DNA from: Paenibacillus typhae
GTDB taxonomy: Bacteria; Bacillota; Bacilli; Paenibacillales; Paenibacillaceae
Reading direction: 5' to 3'
NCBI RefSeq assembly: GCF_900099765.1
Contig: NZ_FNDX01000036.1
Span: 1 to 61,916, forward strand
DNA length: 61,916 bases
Shown: in pieces, positions 8,295 to 15,670 of the stretch
How the letters are laid out: each line of letters starts with the position of its first letter
Position numbering within the stretch: the first letter of the stretch is position 1
Position numbers and translations under genes: made by a program
Notes under the pieces: model-generated
Database searches by the model: none
Told to the model about the DNA's origin: nothing
The model's input: only the letters and a program-made list of their open reading frames with translations

Positions 8295-8747
8295 ATGAAA
8301 AGGATATTTTTTGTGAGTTATAAAAATATGATTTTAGGCTGTTTATTGTATCTCTCATGTTCTTTCGTTCCATTCATCATAATAAAGTTTGGAAACTATG
8401 GTAGAACAACAAATATTATGATCGTATTTTTTTGGAGCTTATTTTTAATTGTTTTTGGCTATTTTTCATACTTCGACAAGAAAATATATTTTAATGAGGA
8501 GGGAGTAAGATATCAATCTTTATTAAAGAAAAAATTTATCGGATGGCATGAAGTGCAGGAAGTCGGGATTGCTATTTATTCTCCTTTAGCGGGTAACAGA
8601 ACCGTAGACTTCTTATGTATCTCTACTCAACAGGCTGTAACCGGCAGGATGCTTATTGTTATGGAAAATCACAGCACTTATATGAATTACAGAAAATCGC
8701 TTATCCCCCTCATAAAGAAATACTGGTCTGGTGAGATAATAAAGTGA
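8295..8747 (+). CDS. hypothetical membrane protein, PH-like C-terminal domain
   Basis: A 150-residue protein with two adjacent transmembrane helices (about 12-30 and 38-58), then a soluble region (KKIYFNEEGVRYQSLLKKK followed by FIGWHEVQEVG) patterned like the PH-type domains found in many small bacterial membrane proteins. Two in-frame starts lie upstream of 8295 (8265 and 8289). The ATG at 8295 is preferred because AGAGGAAGG is 8-9 nt before it. Function is unknown. It belongs to the AT-rich block of small genes. Confidence 0.6.
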   Translation: MKRIFFVSYKNMILGCLLYLSCSFVPFIIIKFGNYGRTTNIMIVFFWSLFLIVFGYFSYFDKKIYFNEEGVRYQSLLKKKFIGWHEVQEVGIAIYSPLAGNRTVDFLCISTQQAVTGRMLIVMENHSTYMNYRKSLIPLIKKYWSGEIIK

Positions 8748-8800
8748 GTTGTTTGCCTCGGAATCAATTGATTGATGATTAACACTAAGGAGTAAAAACC

Positions 8801-9250
8801 ATGTCCATATCCGCATGGATTGATATTCATTTAAGCAGTAGCGCCAATTTATCAGCCGCGGACTTAATCCGGCAGTTTGCAAAAGAAGGCTGGGATTACA
8901 CAGGCCATAACGGGGAGGTCACTTATCTGCCTTTAGGTGATGGCGACAATTTTAATTGGCTGAGTGAAGCAGTGGATAGCGCCCATATCATGAATATCAT
9001 TGAAACGAAGCAGGCACAACGAGAAATCGTGGGCATCCAGCTGTTACGGAGAGATTCTGAAATCGGATGCGATATGCTGATGTTTAACACGAATCAGATC
9101 GGATTCAGTCTGTCGATGGCCAGAAAAAGTATTCAAACTCAGGGTGATCTAGATATTACTGATTTTAGCTGGTACTTGGAAAGAATATTGCCAGTCTTTA
9201 AACATGCAGGATTGCGGGTTGAGCGGGTACAGTGTGAACAATTGGACTAG
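8801..9250 (+). CDS. hypothetical protein (immunity-like context)
   Basis: A soluble 149-residue protein with no signal peptide or membrane segment (MSISAWIDIHLSSSANLSA at the N-terminus). TAAGGAG lies 8 nt before the ATG. It mixes acidic and aromatic residues (GEVTYLPLGDGDNFNWLSE), the kind of composition seen in small immunity proteins of polymorphic toxin systems, but I cannot name a family. It is followed 31 bp later by one of two related genes of the island. Confidence 0.6.
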   Translation: MSISAWIDIHLSSSANLSAADLIRQFAKEGWDYTGHNGEVTYLPLGDGDNFNWLSEAVDSAHIMNIIETKQAQREIVGIQLLRRDSEIGCDMLMFNTNQIGFSLSMARKSIQTQGDLDITDFSWYLERILPVFKHAGLRVERVQCEQLD

Positions 9251-9281
9251 GAACTTGTGATTGGTGAGGGAGGAGAGCCGA

Positions 9282-9704
9282 ATGCCAAAATATTATCTGG
9301 ATAATATTTTTACAGGACGTAGTTACGGTATGGATTTCCTGTTGAGTGTTGTATACGGCTTTCTTGAAGAAGGGGATAAGTTGTATTTCGAGTACGGTTA
9401 TTCGTACATAAATTCATTTCCTTATAAGAATGTTGAGAACTTCGAAGACGCGGTTAACCGGATCTGGTATCATCCCAAAGATAAAGAAGAAGCTAAATCG
9501 ATTGTAGATAGTTTTATGATTAATTGTATCGTACTGGAAAGAGATAGAGACATGGAATCATGCAAGTACAGACTTCTGGTAGTGGAAAGCATGGAATCCA
9601 TTGAATTAATGGTTACCGAGTATGAAGAGGGTAGCTTTCAGAAGCTGCTCAAAACAAAGCTCAAACCGTTTCTGGAACAGGGTGTTAAGGTTTTGATTGA
9701 CTAA
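9282..9704 (+). CDS. hypothetical protein, paralog of 10418-10894
   Basis: A soluble 140-residue protein with no recognised domain. The start at MPKYYLDN is set by GGGAGGAG 7 nt upstream; the frame is open further 5' without a better site. Its C-terminal half (RDMESCKYRLLVVES, SIELMVTEYEEG, LKPFLEQGVKV) aligns with the gene at 10418 (KDMDSWKFKLSVVES, TIELMVTENIEG, LKPLLDQGVKV). The two are therefore diverged duplicates separated by one unrelated gene. Duplicated small cytosolic proteins of this sort are typical of immunity arrays, but the function here is inferred only from that pattern. Confidence 0.65.
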   Translation: MPKYYLDNIFTGRSYGMDFLLSVVYGFLEEGDKLYFEYGYSYINSFPYKNVENFEDAVNRIWYHPKDKEEAKSIVDSFMINCIVLERDRDMESCKYRLLVVESMESIELMVTEYEEGSFQKLLKTKLKPFLEQGVKVLID

Positions 9705-9739
9705 TATGCGGGAGTAGACGCAGCAAAGGGGATTTACAG

Positions 9740-10390
9740 ATGAACATCCATAACATCGATTTTGCGAGGGAACTCCCAAAGTATAAGATAGCGGACGAGA
9801 AGAACACTTTTTTTGCAAATAGACCGTCAAAGGAAATTAATATCGAATTTCTCGACCAGCAATTTAAGCTGATGATTGAGACAAACGGATTCAGACATAC
9901 CTTTGCTATCAAACTATGGAATTTTACTTTAATTGAGTTAATGACCAAAGAATACAGGGATGAGGATGTTGATAAATGTATCTCTGTAAATAATCATATT
10001 TATTTTGACATTACCGCCGTGCTGACAAGTAAACTGAATGCAGAACAAGTATTAGGCTATCCGTGCATCTCTAATGAAGCATTCAATCAGCTGATTGATA
10101 ATGAGGGATATAGAGTAGACTGCTTTTATAACATTCTACATTTTATACATACATATAAGGCCCGTCCAAGTCAAGAGGATTTAACATTATTTTTGCTGGG
10201 AACAACAGGAGGTTTATTAGCTGAATTTCTGTATGAACAAGGGGTGGTTGATTATTCCCGTGAAAAATATGAATACGCGCTAACCTTCAGAAACAGTAAG
10301 ATTGCTACTGATTATTTTATTATGGAACTGATTGAATGTATCAGTCGGCTAGGTTTTGCTTGCCAAGCGTTGGCGCTTGATTATATGTGA
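9740..10390 (+). CDS. hypothetical protein
   Basis: A soluble 216-residue protein, unrecognised. It looks alpha-helical and rich in aromatic and acidic residues (NHIYFDITAVLTSKLNAEQV, EDLTLFLLGTTGGLLAEFL). There is no signal peptide. A weak AAAGGGG ribosome site precedes the ATG by about 8 nt. It lies between the two paralogous genes at 9282 and 10418, in the same direction and with short gaps, so all three probably share a transcript. Confidence 0.6.
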   Translation: MNIHNIDFARELPKYKIADEKNTFFANRPSKEINIEFLDQQFKLMIETNGFRHTFAIKLWNFTLIELMTKEYRDEDVDKCISVNNHIYFDITAVLTSKLNAEQVLGYPCISNEAFNQLIDNEGYRVDCFYNILHFIHTYKARPSQEDLTLFLLGTTGGLLAEFLYEQGVVDYSREKYEYALTFRNSKIATDYFIMELIECISRLGFACQALALDYM

Positions 10391-10417
10391 AATATTAGTA
10401 CGAAGGGGAATGGGCTA

Positions 10418-10894
10418 ATGAACGTTCATTATCTGAGTAATATTATTCCGGCGTCAGAAGATAGTTCGAGTTTCTTGATGGAGCTCGTGTTTGCTTTTGC
10501 AGGCAGGGATGAGTTTCTGTATTTGGAATATAATCTTCATGAATCTGATCCGCAGTATTCTAATGATATTGAAACATTTTCAGGGAAATATAAACAAGAG
10601 TGGTTCCGCCCGAAAAGTGTTCAGGAGGCGTTAGAAATAGAATGGAGTTTCCTGATCGAAGCGCTAGTTTTGACGAAAAATAAAGATATGGACTCATGGA
10701 AATTCAAGCTTAGTGTAGTTGAAAGCCCAGAGACTATTGAATTAATGGTTACTGAGAACATTGAGGGGGATTTGCAGGAGCTACTGGGGACAAGCTTAAA
10801 GCCGTTACTGGATCAGGGAGTCAAGGTGCGGACAGAGGAAATGTATAATGACATGATTGAAGCACAGTATTTGAAATACGGGATTCATATTTGA
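10418..10894 (+). CDS. hypothetical protein, paralog of 9282-9704
   Basis: A soluble 158-residue protein. Residues about 85-135 repeat the conserved block of the 9282 gene product (WKFKLSVVESPETIELMVTE and LKPLLDQGVKV). The N-terminal halves share only a general pattern (FLMELVFAFAGRDEFLYLEY here, FLLSVVYGFLEEGDKLYFEY there). A C-terminal extension of about 20 residues is absent from its relative. GAAGGGG precedes the ATG by about 9 nt. Function is unknown. Confidence 0.65.
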   Translation: MNVHYLSNIIPASEDSSSFLMELVFAFAGRDEFLYLEYNLHESDPQYSNDIETFSGKYKQEWFRPKSVQEALEIEWSFLIEALVLTKNKDMDSWKFKLSVVESPETIELMVTENIEGDLQELLGTSLKPLLDQGVKVRTEEMYNDMIEAQYLKYGIHI

Positions 10895-10917
10895 AAAGAA
10901 AAAAGTGAGGCTCAAAC

Positions 10918-11280
10918 ATGAACAAATACAAAGCTCTCATATCTGATTTTGATCAAGCAAAAAGGAACTTCGGTTATTTAACTTCATTTAATTTATCACG
11001 TGGTACAGAAATAGAAGGATTCCAGGTGACCTTGCAAATTACTCTAGCCCAATCAACGTTTGATTACGGTGAACAATTATCGATAACTTTTACAGGGGTG
11101 AAGGATCTGGAAGTAGGGCAACTAACGGGATTGATATGCTGGTTATATCTTGATATCACGGATATTTCTAAAGACCAGCTGGAGGATATAAGATTCAAGG
11201 TTGTTGAATATGAAAATGATATTTTTAGTTTATATTGTAGTCAGATCGCATTTGAAATCATAGGCCAGGAGCTGATGTAA
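10918..11280 (+). CDS. hypothetical protein (immunity-like context)
   Basis: A soluble 120-residue protein with no recognised family. It is acidic, with alternating hydrophobic residues that suggest a beta-rich fold (GFQVTLQITLAQSTFDYGEQ). It starts 23 bp after the preceding gene with AAGTGAGG as a plausible ribosome site. It is the last intact member of this run before a frameshifted gene. Confidence 0.6.
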   Translation: MNKYKALISDFDQAKRNFGYLTSFNLSRGTEIEGFQVTLQITLAQSTFDYGEQLSITFTGVKDLEVGQLTGLICWLYLDITDISKDQLEDIRFKVVEYENDIFSLYCSQIAFEIIGQELM

Positions 11281-11293
11281 CATTGTTCAGTAA

Positions 11294-11712
11294 AGCGAAT
11301 GGGAGTATCAGTATGAATATAAATACGAAACGATGATCAAAGAATTGGGAGAACCAGCAAAAACAGATGAACATGATCATTATGTAAAATATATATATCC
11401 GGGCCTTGTCTTCAGGTATGAAATAAACAACTCATTGGTTCAGGATAGGGATGGCAACTATGACTACAGTGTTTCTCCAGCAACTACAAATGTTAAAATC
11501 ACTACTGATACATACCGATTTGGTAAACATAACATTGGTGTTGGCTCTACAAGAGAGGAAGTGGAAAGGCCTACCGCAAATCTATATTTAAAATCGTTGA
11601 AGAAGATTCAAGCGGTTTCCGGGACGGGGGCTCTAATGATGAGCAGTGGGTAGAATATTATTTTGATAAAAATAATAGAGTTCTAGCGGTCGAATTAGGT
11701 TTAACAAGATAA
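11294..11712 (+). pseudogene. frameshifted hypothetical gene
   Basis: The frame read from the ATG at 11333 is open to GVGSTREEVER and then leaves the natural frame. Reading on in the -1 frame gives a coherent C-terminus (AYRKSIFKIVEEDSSGFRD, then WVEYYFDKNNRVLAVELGL) ending at TAA 11710-11712. Restoring one A in the GGAAAGG run near 11570 would give ...EEVEKAYRKS. The open frame also extends 5' of 11333 to about 11294 without a good start, so the N-terminus looks lost. The C-terminus resembles those of small beta-rich lipoproteins. A sequencing error would explain the frameshift equally well. Confidence 0.65.
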
Positions 11713-11740
11713 AATTTATTAAAGAAAGAAGGGGAATCAA

Positions 11741-12046
11741 ATTAATAGGAGGTGGAGATATTACATACCGTTTTACCTTGCTGGGTACATCATTTCATTA
11801 AATGGGACCGGTATTCCACAATGGTATTATCTGATTCCCGTAAAGTTAATTTCTTTATGCTTGATGTTAATCGGTGGTAACGGGATTTATTATTTAGCTG
11901 AGGAGAAACAGCCGTTATACCTAGCCTCATTTAGATCAATGAAATACATATTGTTTTCTGTTTTACTTTTATTTATATTTGCAGTTTTACAAGAAACATT
12001 ACAACAACAATTCTCAATTGATATTTCAGCATTTATAGGAATGTAG
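11741..12046 (+). CDS. small membrane protein, unusual start
   Basis: The frame encodes about 101 residues with three hydrophobic segments (YIPFYLAGYIISLNG, IPVKLISLCLMLIGG, YILFSVLLLFIFAVL) and ends IDISAFIGM. There is no ATG, GTG or TTG early in the frame except a TTG in the middle at 11861. AAGGGG at 11729-11734 stands 6 nt before an in-frame ATT at 11741, so initiation at ATT, as known for infC, is the simplest reading; otherwise the gene is a 5'-damaged remnant. Function is unknown. Confidence 0.45.
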   Translation: MNRRWRYYIPFYLAGYIISLNGTGIPQWYYLIPVKLISLCLMLIGGNGIYYLAEEKQPLYLASFRSMKYILFSVLLLFIFAVLQETLQQQFSIDISAFIGM

Positions 12047-12131
12047 TTGAATCTTCATTAACTTCGTATCCTCTAAACCTAAAGGAGGGTATCCCTAAAA
12101 GACTTTTGGTTCAAGTGCTGTAATCAACCAA

Positions 12132-13235
12132 TCATCCTTCCCATCTTGCAGACCATTCCAACAGCTCAGTACGTACACGGTCCGTCAGCCCATCCACCAC
12201 GCGGAAATCCATGGCGGTGACATAAATTTTCTCTAACTGGTCCCGGTGCACCTTCGCCTCGGCCAGAGCGGCTATGGCATCCTTCATTTTGGCTTTATAT
12301 TGGGTGCTCACTTCGGCTAGCTGTCCGTCATAGCGCTCATCCGTTCCAGGTGCGACGATGGCTTCATAAGTATCGATGATTACGTCTCCTTCATGATCAG
12401 GAAAATATTCATGCGGACTGGTGCTGTCGAAGATCGCAAAACCAAGCTCACGCACAATAACCATATCCAGACTATGGGGATCAAAACCGCAATGGTAGAT
12501 TTCCGTATCCAGACCGCGTTTCTCCGCTTCGGCGGCGATTTTTTTGAGCATGGTGGATTTGCCTGTTCCCGCCCGGCCTTTAATGAAGAACCGTCTGGTT
12601 AGCCCTTCGGTCAAATTAGGTACAAAATCAACCGCCCCGGCAGGTGTCGCTGCTCCCAGAAACCGGTGCTTAACGATAGCACTCTTAGGAATGCTCGTTT
12701 CGCCAAAAAGCTGCTCCAGCATCCCGGCTGTTAATTGATTCGCTTTGTCAAAATCCATATGTTCAAAATAAATCTTTTCCCACTCATCGTGAATTTTTAA
12801 GGCTTCTGCAAACCCGCTGTACGCTGCTTTATAGGAATCCGCAACCCTCTGGTTAATCTCGCCGATGATTTCTTTTTGACTGATGAGTGCTGCCGAGTCC
12901 CAGGCCTCGCCCAGGTTCACATATTCTTCAACGGCTCCCGGTGCTTTGGGTTCAATGACATGAGGCACAGTGCCGTCAACAATGCCTATGCCTAGTGCCG
13001 GTATAATGACTGCATCAATCGAATCCTTATCGGATGAACAATGGATCAGCTCTATATTGTAACCACGCTCCGCCCACTCTGTGCCAATTGTTTTCATCAA
13101 AGAGGACTTTCCGGTGCCGGGACCACCTTTCAATATATAGATCCGCTGGAGTCCCTGAAGATTCGATTCGAACAAATTATAGAAACCAAGAGCCGTATTA
13201 CCGCCTGCAAAATATCTTAAAGTCCGTGCAGCCAC
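12132..13235 (-). CDS. PRK06851-type double P-loop ATPase
   Basis: A protein of 367 residues made of two related halves, each with a Walker A motif: GGPGTGKSS at about 37-45 and GRAGTGKST at about 220-228. Each half also has a matching HCSSDKDSIDAVI / HCGFDPHSLDMVI strand, an arrangement characteristic of the PRK06851 family of uncharacterised Bacillota ATPases. There is no signal peptide. The GTG at 13235 is chosen because AAAGGAAG lies just upstream; an earlier GTG at 13253 is possible. It is the only minus-strand gene with a full reading frame inside the AT-rich island and looks like core-genome sequence. Confidence 0.85.
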   Translation of the reverse strand: MAARTLRYFAGGNTALGFYNLFESNLQGLQRIYILKGGPGTGKSSLMKTIGTEWAERGYNIELIHCSSDKDSIDAVIIPALGIGIVDGTVPHVIEPKAPGAVEEYVNLGEAWDSAALISQKEIIGEINQRVADSYKAAYSGFAEALKIHDEWEKIYFEHMDFDKANQLTAGMLEQLFGETSIPKSAIVKHRFLGAATPAGAVDFVPNLTEGLTRRFFIKGRAGTGKSTMLKKIAAEAEKRGLDTEIYHCGFDPHSLDMVIVRELGFAIFDSTSPHEYFPDHEGDVIIDTYEAIVAPGTDERYDGQLAEVSTQYKAKMKDAIAALAEAKVHRDQLEKIYVTAMDFRVVDGLTDRVRTELLEWSARWEG

Positions 13236-13369
13236 ACATCCACTTCCTTTCACGTTGTCGCCCGGTAGGCTATACCCTACAGTATGCGTCAGGTATTTGT
13301 GAGGTGCCTAGAGGCGGAGCTGTGGTAGAACTCTCTCCTGGAGTTTGTCCGGTGTTAGTGAGCAGATGT

Positions 13370-13543
13370 CTAGCTTTCTAACACCTCGTACAGACATTTG
13401 GCAATTAACTGGCGTAACTTTTGCATGCCCCCCCAGATAAGCCTCCCGCGAATTTCTGCCACACTGATCAGATTCAATGGTTTTGACCCCAGTAGCTGTA
13501 AAAAGGCTAAACGAATCGCTCCCTTCGCTTTGTTCTGCTTCAC
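13370..13543 (-). pseudogene. possible truncated TetR-family regulator remnant
   Basis: A 57-codon open frame beginning (GTG) KQNKAKGAIRLAFLQLL and continuing GSKPLNLISVAEI. This pattern matches the first helices of TetR-type DNA-binding domains. The recognition helix and the ligand domain are absent; the frame continues into unrelated sequence and stops. The interval 13254-13626 holds nothing else I can support. Confidence 0.35.
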
Positions 13544-13626
13544 TAAGTTAACAAGCTGGGAACTTCCAAAATGTGTTAATATGAATGGATGAATCATAAG
13601 TTAAATTCCTGCCGGGGAGATGTAGG

Positions 13627-13988
13627 ATGGATACAAAACATGTAGATTTAATACGAAGAGAACTACTAAAGCTTGAAAAGTTGTTACTGACAGCAGAGAT
13701 ACGTACTTCAGTGAAAGAACTTTCAATATTGCTTGCAGAGGAGTTTTTCGAAATTGGAAGCTCGGGTAAGATGTGGCGCATAAAAGATGGCATAGACTCA
13801 AATGGAATAGGTATTGTTAAAATGAATCTAAGTGATTTTGATATCCACCCATTATCAGAAAATATAGTTTTAACAACATTTAAAATATTTAATGAAGAAA
13901 AAAAGCAATACTCGCTGCGTAGTTCAATATGAAGTATGAAAATTTTAGATGGCAGATGGTATTTCATCAAGGAACACCAATAACTTAA
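13627..13988 (+). pseudogene. DUF4440 (NTF2-like) protein, frameshifted
   Basis: The first 101 codons read as the N-terminal two thirds of a DUF4440 domain: LEKLLLTAEIRTSVKELSIL, LLAEEFFEIGSSGKMW, then VLTTFKIFNEEKKQYSLRSS. The normal ending of the family is WxxxxxxWxMVFHQGTP. It is present in the -1 frame (KYENFRWQMVFHQGTPIT, stop 13986-13988). Adding one G after TCAATATG at about 13930 rejoins the two. The ATG is preceded by GGGGAG. The protein would be about 119 residues. This is either a recent pseudogene or a single-base read error. Confidence 0.75.
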
Positions 13989-14023
13989 ATTAACGGGATT
14001 TGAAATATATAAGGGAGGGGCAG

Positions 14024-14145
14024 ATGCCTATTTTAAAAGAGTTCGAGTTGGATATCCCCCTATAAAGATACGGGAACCAAGGAGGATATTCAAAAGAAGT
14101 AGGAAATATCTGTTGGATAACAACGGAATTAAGGAGGTTTTATGA
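14024..14145 (+). pseudogene. small ORF with -1 frameshift in a C-run
   Basis: An ATG with GGGAGGGG 5 nt upstream opens MPILKEFELDIP and meets a stop 13 codons later. One extra C in the C5 run at about 14055 would give a 40-residue basic peptide continuing PIKIREPRRIFKRSRKYLL, whose TGA overlaps the ATG of the next gene. I do not recognise it. The strong ribosome site and the stop/start overlap support a formerly intact gene. Confidence 0.4.
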
Positions 14146-14558
14146 ATACAAGAGTGGAAGAAATCACTGCTATACTTGATACTATTAGTATAGAAATAGT
14201 TGTACCGCTGAGAAGGAAAGTTATTGACGAGACAGCATTCAGTAAGCTTTTTGAATTAATGGATGAATTGCAGAGTTTGCTTTGTGATCAAAACTTTATG
14301 CCGAAAAAACTGGTTAAGATATTATTTCACGTATATACACAACTTGATATGCAAGCGGAGTATGTCAGGTCAGAAGAAGTCAAAAAAGAATTCATTACAT
14401 ATCTCACTATAATGAGAAGCAAAATGAGGGGAATCTTTGAGGAGAGAGTGCCACTGAATGCAGATATGAAGGAAATCTCACTTAAGGATATTATGGAAAG
14501 TTCAGGGATCACTGACCAGCGGGAAGTAATTGATAAATTTAAGAAATTGTATGAATAG
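14142..14558 (+). CDS. hypothetical helical protein
   Basis: A soluble 138-residue protein, unrecognised, predicted mostly helical with many charged residues (VKKEFITYLTIMRSKMRGIF, GITDQREVIDKFKKLYE). AAGGAGG lies 5 nt before the ATG. The start overlaps the stop of the small frameshifted ORF upstream. It sits in the right part of the AT-rich island. Confidence 0.6.
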   Translation: MNTRVEEITAILDTISIEIVVPLRRKVIDETAFSKLFELMDELQSLLCDQNFMPKKLVKILFHVYTQLDMQAEYVRSEEVKKEFITYLTIMRSKMRGIFEERVPLNADMKEISLKDIMESSGITDQREVIDKFKKLYE

Positions 14559-14595
14559 TAAAGTGATTTTTCAGAACGTTTGATTAGGAGGCAGC

Positions 14596-14877
14596 ATGCA
14601 GAATCTATGTCTTGTGTGTGGTTACGGACAATTGTATGAGCCGCCTGTAGATGAAAGAGGTATTTCATCTGATGAGATCTGTCCGTGCTGCGGATTTCAT
14701 TATGGGCTTGATGATGACGATATAAGGGATGGAATGAACGTATACGAGAAATGGAGAGAGGATTGGATAAGTGGAGGGTGTTTGTGGTTTTCCGAGGGCA
14801 GGAAACCGCCTGAAGATTGGAACCCGGTCAGACAACTTCAAGGTGCAAGTGGGTCACTAAGTGAGAATAAGAAATAA
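14596..14877 (+). CDS. small CxxC zinc-ribbon-like hypothetical protein
   Basis: A 93-residue protein with two Cys pairs, CLVCGYGQL near the N-terminus and ICPCCGFHYG around residue 31, spaced as in a zinc ribbon. Conserved Trp-rich blocks follow (YEKWREDWISGGCLWFSEG, PPEDWNPVRQL). Proteins with this CPCCGF pattern are widespread in Bacillota, often near WapA/Rhs toxin genes, which fits an orphan immunity gene. That role is inferred. TTAGGAGG precedes the ATG by about 6 nt. Confidence 0.7.
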   Translation: MQNLCLVCGYGQLYEPPVDERGISSDEICPCCGFHYGLDDDDIRDGMNVYEKWREDWISGGCLWFSEGRKPPEDWNPVRQLQGASGSLSENKK

Positions 14878-14971
14878 AATTAGGATATTGTATATTTTGA
14901 GTTCAATTATATTGTTCTCAGTCATATTAATTAAATTTGCTTTACTAGAATGAAGGATATTAATATATGAG

Positions 14972-15361
14972 ATGTTTGGTGGATTGTTTGTCCTATATGC
15001 ACTGACTGTTGAATTACCGTTATCCATCATTCGCAATAAACAGCTATTAAATAAAGTCTGGAAAAAGGCAATGCTTTTTCTGTTAAATCTGTTAGCTTTT
15101 TTGTTGGTCCTTGTAACAGCTCAAAACACATATCAGTTAACAAAGGATGTTTTTAAAGGATATCAGGAAGCAAATGTAGCTATATTAAGCCGTCAGTCAG
15201 AGTACCGGTCCATGGATACAGTTTTGGTTGATGATAATAGTAAGATTAGTACATACAAATTAGCTCCGGGATACGTTAAGGTACACACTGGTAAACAGTA
15301 CGCCGTACGGATTTTTCAAAATTCAAAGATAATAGTGCCGGTTGATGAAGATGGATTCTAG
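14972..15361 (+). CDS. hypothetical membrane protein
   Basis: A 129-residue protein with one or two hydrophobic helices at the N-terminus (MFGGLFVLYALTVELPLSII; AMLFLLNLLAFLLVLVTAQN) and a soluble C-terminal half that would face outside. The start is weakly supported: AAGGA lies 17 nt upstream, too far to be ideal, and no better codon is present. It is the last gene of the AT-rich island, 22 bp before palindromic element B. Function is unknown. Confidence 0.5.
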   Translation: MFGGLFVLYALTVELPLSIIRNKQLLNKVWKKAMLFLLNLLAFLLVLVTAQNTYQLTKDVFKGYQEANVAILSRQSEYRSMDTVLVDDNSKISTYKLAPGYVKVHTGKQYAVRIFQNSKIIVPVDEDGF

Positions 15362-15382
15362 AATGCGTATCGGCGGATTAAT

Positions 15383-15571
15383 ACTAAGTGGAAAATCGCC
15401 ATCTAATTCTTATTAAATTGCTGCTGAGAGAATATTAGATGGAAAAAGGACACTTAATTTCACAGGTTTCGCGGCAAAAGGGTCTTTGGGGCAAAAATAA
15501 GTGGCGATTTCCCCCCTAAATCTTAGAAATGATAGGAAATGTTGAAATTAGGTGACGATTATCCAACTAAA
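15383..15571. repeat. four-palindrome intergenic element, copy B
   Basis: Four 25-bp units lie at 15383-15407, 15434-15458, 15496-15520 and 15547-15571, with centres 51, 62 and 51 bp apart. The shared pattern is TTAGRTGG...CCAMCTAA, imperfectly palindromic and with an AT-rich middle. The spacing is the same as in copies A and C but the sequence differs. The 37-bp middle spacer (CACAGG...GCGG) resembles that of copy A. It lies between convergent genes at the right edge of the AT-rich island. The remainder of 15362-15670 holds only a terminator. Confidence 0.7.
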
Positions 15572-15600
15572 TGTGCCTGAGATTGGAAAAAGAACATAAA

Positions 15601-15641
15601 TACACCTCAGACGATAATTCGTCCGAGGTGTATTCTTTTTT
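15601..15641. terminator. terminator between convergent genes
   Basis: TACACCTC(A)GACGA pairs with TCGTC(C)GAGGTGTA around a TAAT loop, followed by a T-rich run on the plus strand. It ends transcription from the island; it may also serve cotH from the other side, although the A-run there is weaker. Confidence 0.75.
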
Positions 15642-15670
15642 TATCTAGTGTTAACTTCCAAGTGGCCAGT

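Noticed and set aside
13987..14141. Start-less open frame through 13987-14141 as an independent gene
   Set aside because: Its coherent part is better explained as the -1 continuation of the ATG frame at 14024.
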